A stretch of DNA of 37,666 nt. Origin: a virus. Location: the IMG/VR virus record IMGVR_UViG_3300027335_000007, positions 1 through 37,666 of that record, one strand, 5' to 3'. Each line of letters opens with the position of its first letter. Within the stretch, counting starts at the first letter, position 1. Below are positions 34,546 through 37,666 of the stretch, in pieces. A program made the position numbers and the translations under genes. The notes beneath the pieces are model-generated. The model made no database searches and was not told the origin of the DNA. It saw only the letters and a program-made list of their open reading frames with translations.

Positions 34546-35415
34546 TTAGTTGCCTGTATTATCTTTATACATAAGAGATAAAAGTTCACCCATCCAGCCA
34601 TCAGGTCTATGTCCTACTAAACCAATATAAAACATAGTACCTTTACTTGGATTAAGATTTACAAAATCACCAATACCATTAGCAAAAGATCTGCTCTTAT
34701 TAGCAATCATTGTACAGTACATTTCACCTTCTTTATTTTGAGTGAAACTGTTAATTGTACCTTGATAATAATTGACAAGATACTTTTCACTATTGGTCAA
34801 AACAGAATCAATGTTCTTAACTGCTTGAGCAACAAAATTTGCACTTTGTTCAATCTTATATTGAGGACTTGGTCTTGAGGATCTGTCTTTAAAATAAATG
34901 ACTTCAAATTGTTTATTAGAGGTTTCTTCTTCTAAAACAGGTTTCTTAAATGAGAAACGATAAAGACCAACCTTCTTGCCTGATGGTGCTTTACCATTAT
35001 AGCCATTAAAACTTAATTCATGTCCAACAGGTTCACCTTCTGTGTTTACTCGCTTAACAGAAATTACACAATCTGTACCACTAGAAACAATCTTAGTAAT
35101 GAGAACTACTTGTAAATGTAATTCACTACACATTTCTTGATTTTGTGGATGATCGCATCTATTTTTATCAATAGAGGCATATTCACCAACAGTCAAATCA
35201 CCTGTGGTTCTATCAGAAGGATCTTTAAATAAAAGACCACATTTAGTGAGTTTTTGTGCAAATTCACTAGATGTCATAGGATTATCACCACCTAAAGATG
35301 ATTTTAAAATTGCCCATGATGCAAAATCTGCTTCTTTACCTGTGGCAGGTGATGGAATTTGTCTAAATACTTTTTCAAAATCAATACTTTGAGGACTTGC
35401 TTTTTTCTTAGCCAT
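34546..35415 (-). CDS. Unrecognised 289-residue protein
   Basis: The start at 35415 has AAAGGA 8 bases ahead. The N-terminus is basic (MAKKKASPQS). The body looks like mixed alpha and beta, with strands such as LHLQVVLITKIVSSGTDCVI and KKVGLYRFSFKKPVL, helices around ANFVAQAVKNIDSVLTNSEK, and a Gly/Trp-rich end (YIGLVGHRPDGWMGELLS). Scattered cysteines (about 58, 88, 96 and 115) do not form an evident metal motif. No family is recognised. It is followed after 36 bases by the deaminase gene on the same strand. Confidence 0.55.
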   Translation of the reverse strand: MAKKKASPQSIDFEKVFRQIPSPATGKEADFASWAILKSSLGGDNPMTSSEFAQKLTKCGLLFKDPSDRTTGDLTVGEYASIDKNRCDHPQNQEMCSELHLQVVLITKIVSSGTDCVISVKRVNTEGEPVGHELSFNGYNGKAPSGKKVGLYRFSFKKPVLEEETSNKQFEVIYFKDRSSRPSPQYKIEQSANFVAQAVKNIDSVLTNSEKYLVNYYQGTINSFTQNKEGEMYCTMIANKSRSFANGIGDFVNLNPSKGTMFYIGLVGHRPDGWMGELLSLMYKDNTGN

Positions 35416-35424
35416 TTTGAATAT

Positions 35425-35458
35425 CCTTTGGAATAAAAGAAAAATGTTTTATTAAAGG
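35425..35458 (-). promoter_or_regulatory. Hairpin masking the ribosome binding site of the 289-residue gene
   Basis: Arms 35447-35458 and 35425-35438 pair over 12 bp with a two-base bulge (35430-35431) and an 8-base loop. The AAAGG site of the gene starting at 35415 is part of the 3' arm on the transcript. Confidence 0.5.
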
Positions 35459-35481
35459 TACTCTTATTAAATAAGTATTGA

Positions 35482-35547
35482 TCACTTTAAATTTAAGTGA
35501 ATATACACCAACAAAATAGACAGCAGGATTACGATTACGATATTCAT
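35482..35547 (-). CDS. Possible tiny membrane peptide (21 residues)
   Basis: A short frame, MNIVIVILLSILLVYIHLNL plus Lys, starts 2 bases after the stop of the gene ending at 35550, with GGA 6 bases ahead of the ATG. Nearly all residues are hydrophobic, as in a single membrane helix. Tiny frames of this size arise by chance in AT-rich DNA, so this is only a candidate. Confidence 0.25.
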   Translation of the reverse strand: MNIVIVILLSILLVYIHLNLK

Positions 35548-35549
35548 AT

Positions 35550-36089
35550 TTAATCCAATTCGATTGACTTGTACATCACATTAGTCATGCAAGTTGCCAA
35601 ATCATTTTTTAATGAATAAGAATTGTTAAAATATAAACATGGCAGGTTTTCATTTCTTACTGCATAAGCAAAACCTTTTTCAGTAAGCACACCTACCTTT
35701 TCATATTCTAAACCTTTTCCCATCACATCTGATAAATCTGTTATGACTTTCTTATAGAGAACTCTATTCTTAACTTTGGTAATGTAAAACTCACCTGTTA
35801 AATTATTGAACTCATATCGCAGTCTAGGATTCATCTCAAAATATGGCATCAAGATTTCAATTTCACCTGTTGGAAATTGAATCCCTCGCACATCTTTAAA
35901 GATTACTTTCTTCATCCCAAAGTTGCCAAATTTCTTATTTAGAAATTTGATCTGATAGCTTACTGCTTCAGACATCTCTAATAAAAGATCATCTAATTCT
36001 GTTCTAGGTTTTTCTTTCAAGACAGGCATATCGGATAACCTTATCCGATTATTCATTGGTGAACAGGTTAAAAGGTTTGATAAGTTCAT
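35550..36089 (-). CDS. Unrecognised 179-residue protein
   Basis: I chose the ATG at 36089, 7 bases after GGAAAG; the frame also has a GTG two codons upstream. The middle is helix-rich (TELDDLLLEMSEAVSYQIKF, then LNKKFGNFGMKKVIFKDVRG). The second half has strands (EIEILMPYFEMNPRLRYEFN; EFYITKVKNRVLYKKVITDL). No motif recognised and no membrane segment evident. It is flanked by minus-strand genes of unknown role. Confidence 0.55.
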   Translation of the reverse strand: MNLSNLLTCSPMNNRIRLSDMPVLKEKPRTELDDLLLEMSEAVSYQIKFLNKKFGNFGMKKVIFKDVRGIQFPTGEIEILMPYFEMNPRLRYEFNNLTGEFYITKVKNRVLYKKVITDLSDVMGKGLEYEKVGVLTEKGFAYAVRNENLPCLYFNNSYSLKNDLATCMTNVMYKSIELD

Positions 36090-36160
36090 ATACACTTTCC
36101 TTATGTATTGACGAATATATAAATATACTTATATGTTTTTTTCAAAGAAAAAACAAGTAT

Positions 36161-36505
36161 TTATCGTATAGATATTACACGATTACTTAAATATTCATCT
36201 TCTACCTGTGCAATAAAATATCCTAGTTCACTTAATGTAAACAAGTTCTTTTCTTTACAGGTATCACTACCTACTTTTACCTTTACTCGCATACCTATTT
36301 CTAGTTCACCTTGATCTTCAAAGGAACACCAACTCACATCTAGTGTGACCATATAACAAACAGCATTTTTCTTAAATGCTTTGCCTATTGGTGAATAAAA
36401 GACTTCACCTCTATACATAGGTCTTTTGTTATATTCGTTTTCCCAATTTCCCTGCACCTTAAAACCATTTTCTTTTAAATAGTTTTTTACTTCCGTCACT
36501 TTCAT
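36161..36505 (-). CDS. Unrecognised 114-residue protein
   Basis: I chose the ATG at 36505 because AAAGGA lies 6 bases before it; the frame stays open to 36574 but nothing supports that start. The N-terminal helix (VTEVKNYLKENGFKVQGNWE) is followed by beta-like segments (AVCYMVTLDVSWCSF; ELEIGMRVKVKVGSD). No family recognised. It is the rightmost credible protein gene in the window. Confidence 0.55.
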   Translation of the reverse strand: MKVTEVKNYLKENGFKVQGNWENEYNKRPMYRGEVFYSPIGKAFKKNAVCYMVTLDVSWCSFEDQGELEIGMRVKVKVGSDTCKEKNLFTLSELGYFIAQVEDEYLSNRVISIR

Positions 36506-36796
36506 AAGAATCCTTTCAAAAAGACAATAAAATCCCTTTAAAGATTTTACAACCTTTATTTTAATTATTCTCATGTTTTTACTTTAAACACCAGCTTAAA
36601 GACAATAAAATCTCTTTTAAGAATTTCCCAACTCTTAATTAAGGTGTCTTTATATGTTTATGTTAGTTTCTGATCCTATATTTACCTTGCACGAAAAGAT
36701 ACCATCAACAAGCATTACTTTCCACAGTTGCAGACCAAGTAAACTCTATTCTCTCTTTCAACACTACACGATATGGAAATTAAGACATTACCATTG

Positions 36797-37098
36797 CCTT
36801 TAAACAGAGGATCTTATTACCCTTTTAAAGGTCTTTTGTTTCCCCATTGTCCGAAGACGAGGAAACCATCTCTTTTGCATCGTTTCAGATGCGAACACAC
36901 ACTAAAACCTCTAAAGATTTTACTTATACTAGATGTATAAATAGAATATATAGATGTATTATATGTATTGGAAGAGATGTTGGAAGCAATAGGAAACACC
37001 TTAATGGATCTTACCGTCCTAACCCCATGCTCTATATTATTTCAAAGGTAAGCACGGATGGTGTCCTGACATCTATCTAAGTATCATTTTCACTTCCA
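36797..37098 (+). ncRNA. Candidate large structured non-coding RNA (core helices)
   Basis: Four successive structures are visible. (1) CCTTTAAA 36797-36804 with TTTAAAGG 36824-36831. (2) GTTTCC 36838-36843 with GGAAAC 36861-36866, enclosing GTC-CGAA-GAC 36849-36858. (3) TTTGCATC 36874-36881 with GATGCGAA 36888-36895. (4) A long nested arm: TGGAAG 36969-36974 with CTTCCA 37093-37098, AGATGT 36975-36980 with ACATCT 37069-37074, AGGAaaCACC 36991-37000 with GGTGTCCT 37060-37067, and CTTACC 37010-37015 with GGTAAG 37047-37052. Helix 3 needs a U-G pair possible only on the plus strand. The true ends are unknown and may reach past 37227. Long phage RNAs such as GOLLD and ROOL are the obvious known comparison; I cannot claim membership. 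Confidence 0.45.
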
Positions 37099-37553
37099 CC
37101 TAAAAAGGATGAAAAAAAGCTACTTTTGAAGTCTTAAACTATGCCTTACAGAATCACTTTAAAAATAAAGTAATCATAACCTAGCACGAGAATAAAGTAA
37201 AGTTCCTAGATACCTGCGATATCTAAAGGTTTTCCCTTATAAGTATTCTTTCTAATCTTAAGCTACCTTTACACCTAAGACTTTATTTACTTGATCGTAA
37301 CCAAGCAGAACCTTATCTACAATTAAACCTGTTTTCAGATTTAAAAGCCTTTACCTTATGGATTACTCTTATATTTAAATCTTTCCCTTTTAGCAAATCT
37401 TTTTTTATCTTTTTTTTATCATTCAAAAAAGCCCTTTAAATTTGCTCTTTTCCTTTAAGGTATATGTTCATATAGGAATGACCTTTAAAATCGTCTATAA
37501 AGCATATTAGATAGGTTTTAGAACATATAGGATTTATTTGCTAGATCGTTTAC

Positions 37554-37634
37554 TTATCCTGCATATAAAAGATAATGGTTTAAAGATTAAAGCAATAAGA
37601 CCTTTCTTATCCAGCTATAAAAGTTTATGGTTTA
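37554..37634 (+). repeat. Imperfect direct repeats at the right edge
   Basis: Two copies of a 28-29 base unit, TTATCC-(TGCA/AGC)-TATAAAAG-xx-ATGGTTTA, lie at 37554-37582 and 37607-37634. The word GTTTACTTATCCT also occurs twice (37548-37560, 37630-37642). A third, weaker unit starts at about 37636 and runs off the window. Iterons, repeated RNA elements or degenerate gene leaders are possible. Confidence 0.55.
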
Positions 37635-37666
37635 CTTATCCTTATATGTTGATAAATCTTATTCTC

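Larger units (their letters stand above)
36506..37666. other. Gene-poor region, about 1.16 kb
   Basis: No reading frame here has a convincing start site and protein-like composition. The stretch starts with the leader of the 114-residue gene. It has two copies of GACAATAAAATC (36523-36534 and 36601-36612), a set of RNA helices (36797-37098, listed separately), further hairpins at 37156-37171 (ACTTTA/TAAAGT) and 37207-37225 (TAGATA/TATCTA with a 7-base loop), T-rich and CCTTTAA-rich stretches at about 37390-37470, and imperfect repeats at the right edge. I found no tRNA: no T-arm or acceptor pattern could be matched. Confidence 0.6.

Noticed and set aside
36100-36160. Hairpin with GTTTTTTTC/GAAAAAAC arms between two minus-strand genes, as a terminator
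   Set aside because: The stem is only A-T pairs apart from its ends and no T-run follows on the minus strand.
36654-36803. 49-residue plus-strand frame (MFMLVSDPIFT...)
   Set aside because: Only a weak AAGGTG upstream, no recognisable protein features, and it runs into the first RNA helix.
36847-37080. 77-residue plus-strand frame in the gene-poor region
   Set aside because: No ribosome site, odd composition, and it overlies the nested RNA helices.
37207-37225. 7-base loop on a 5-6 bp stem resembling a tRNA anticodon arm
   Set aside because: Position 33 is C instead of U on both strands and no matching T-arm, D-arm or acceptor stem is present.

Overview
The window looks like part of a large, AT-rich tailed dsDNA bacteriophage (Caudoviricetes). 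The evidence is a recognisable head and packaging block on the minus strand: terminase large subunit, portal, a protease-type head-maturation protein, charged scaffold-like proteins and the major capsid protein, in the usual order. Ribosome binding sites are of the AAAGGA or AGGAG type, all three stop codons are used normally, and genes overlap or nearly touch. The host cannot be read from this sequence.

Layout, left to right. 1-403 (minus): 5' part of a LAGLIDADG homing endonuclease, separated from the capsid gene by a strong terminator near 470-510. 553-14681 (minus): capsid, a glycine-rich putative decoration protein, an acidic/basic coiled-coil protein, a protease-scaffold protein, an 1178-residue charged coiled-coil protein with a C-terminal zinc ribbon, a 222-residue protein, portal, an 86-residue protein and the terminase. 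A two-gene plus-strand cassette (12203-12872) sits between portal and terminase; its second gene has a Panacea (SocA-like, DUF4065) domain.

14758-27808 (plus) is the remarkable part: nine paralogous genes in tandem. Each keeps an HExxH zinc-peptidase motif and a downstream E-[FW/V]-x-[AC]-E-type segment. Eight of the nine also keep GDPLS-(N/D)-LR and CPS-(Q/E)-Y signatures. N-terminal regions vary (unique, shared 'MSDIE', or DUF4116-like repeats), and two eroded 3' ends of a lost paralogue remain between copies. Three small minus-strand genes are interspersed. The array has the look of a family that grows by tandem duplication and swaps its N-terminal parts; its role is unknown.

27805-32981 (minus) holds four unrecognised, probably virion or head-related genes, including a 935-residue repeat protein. 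33114-34071 (plus) is a three-gene operon of unknown function. 34054-36505 (minus) holds a dCMP-deaminase-like gene and unknowns. From 36506 to the end (about 1.16 kb) there is no convincing gene. Instead there are several nested, mutually compatible RNA helices (36797-37098) that suggest a large structured non-coding RNA, and imperfect direct repeats at the right edge.

How the parts fit: the minus-strand block encodes DNA packaging and procapsid assembly. Several of its genes have hairpins that would hide the ribosome binding site, which suggests translational control. The plus-strand cassettes run tail-to-tail into minus-strand genes with overlaps of only 4-33 bases and no terminator, as expected for compact accessory insertions.
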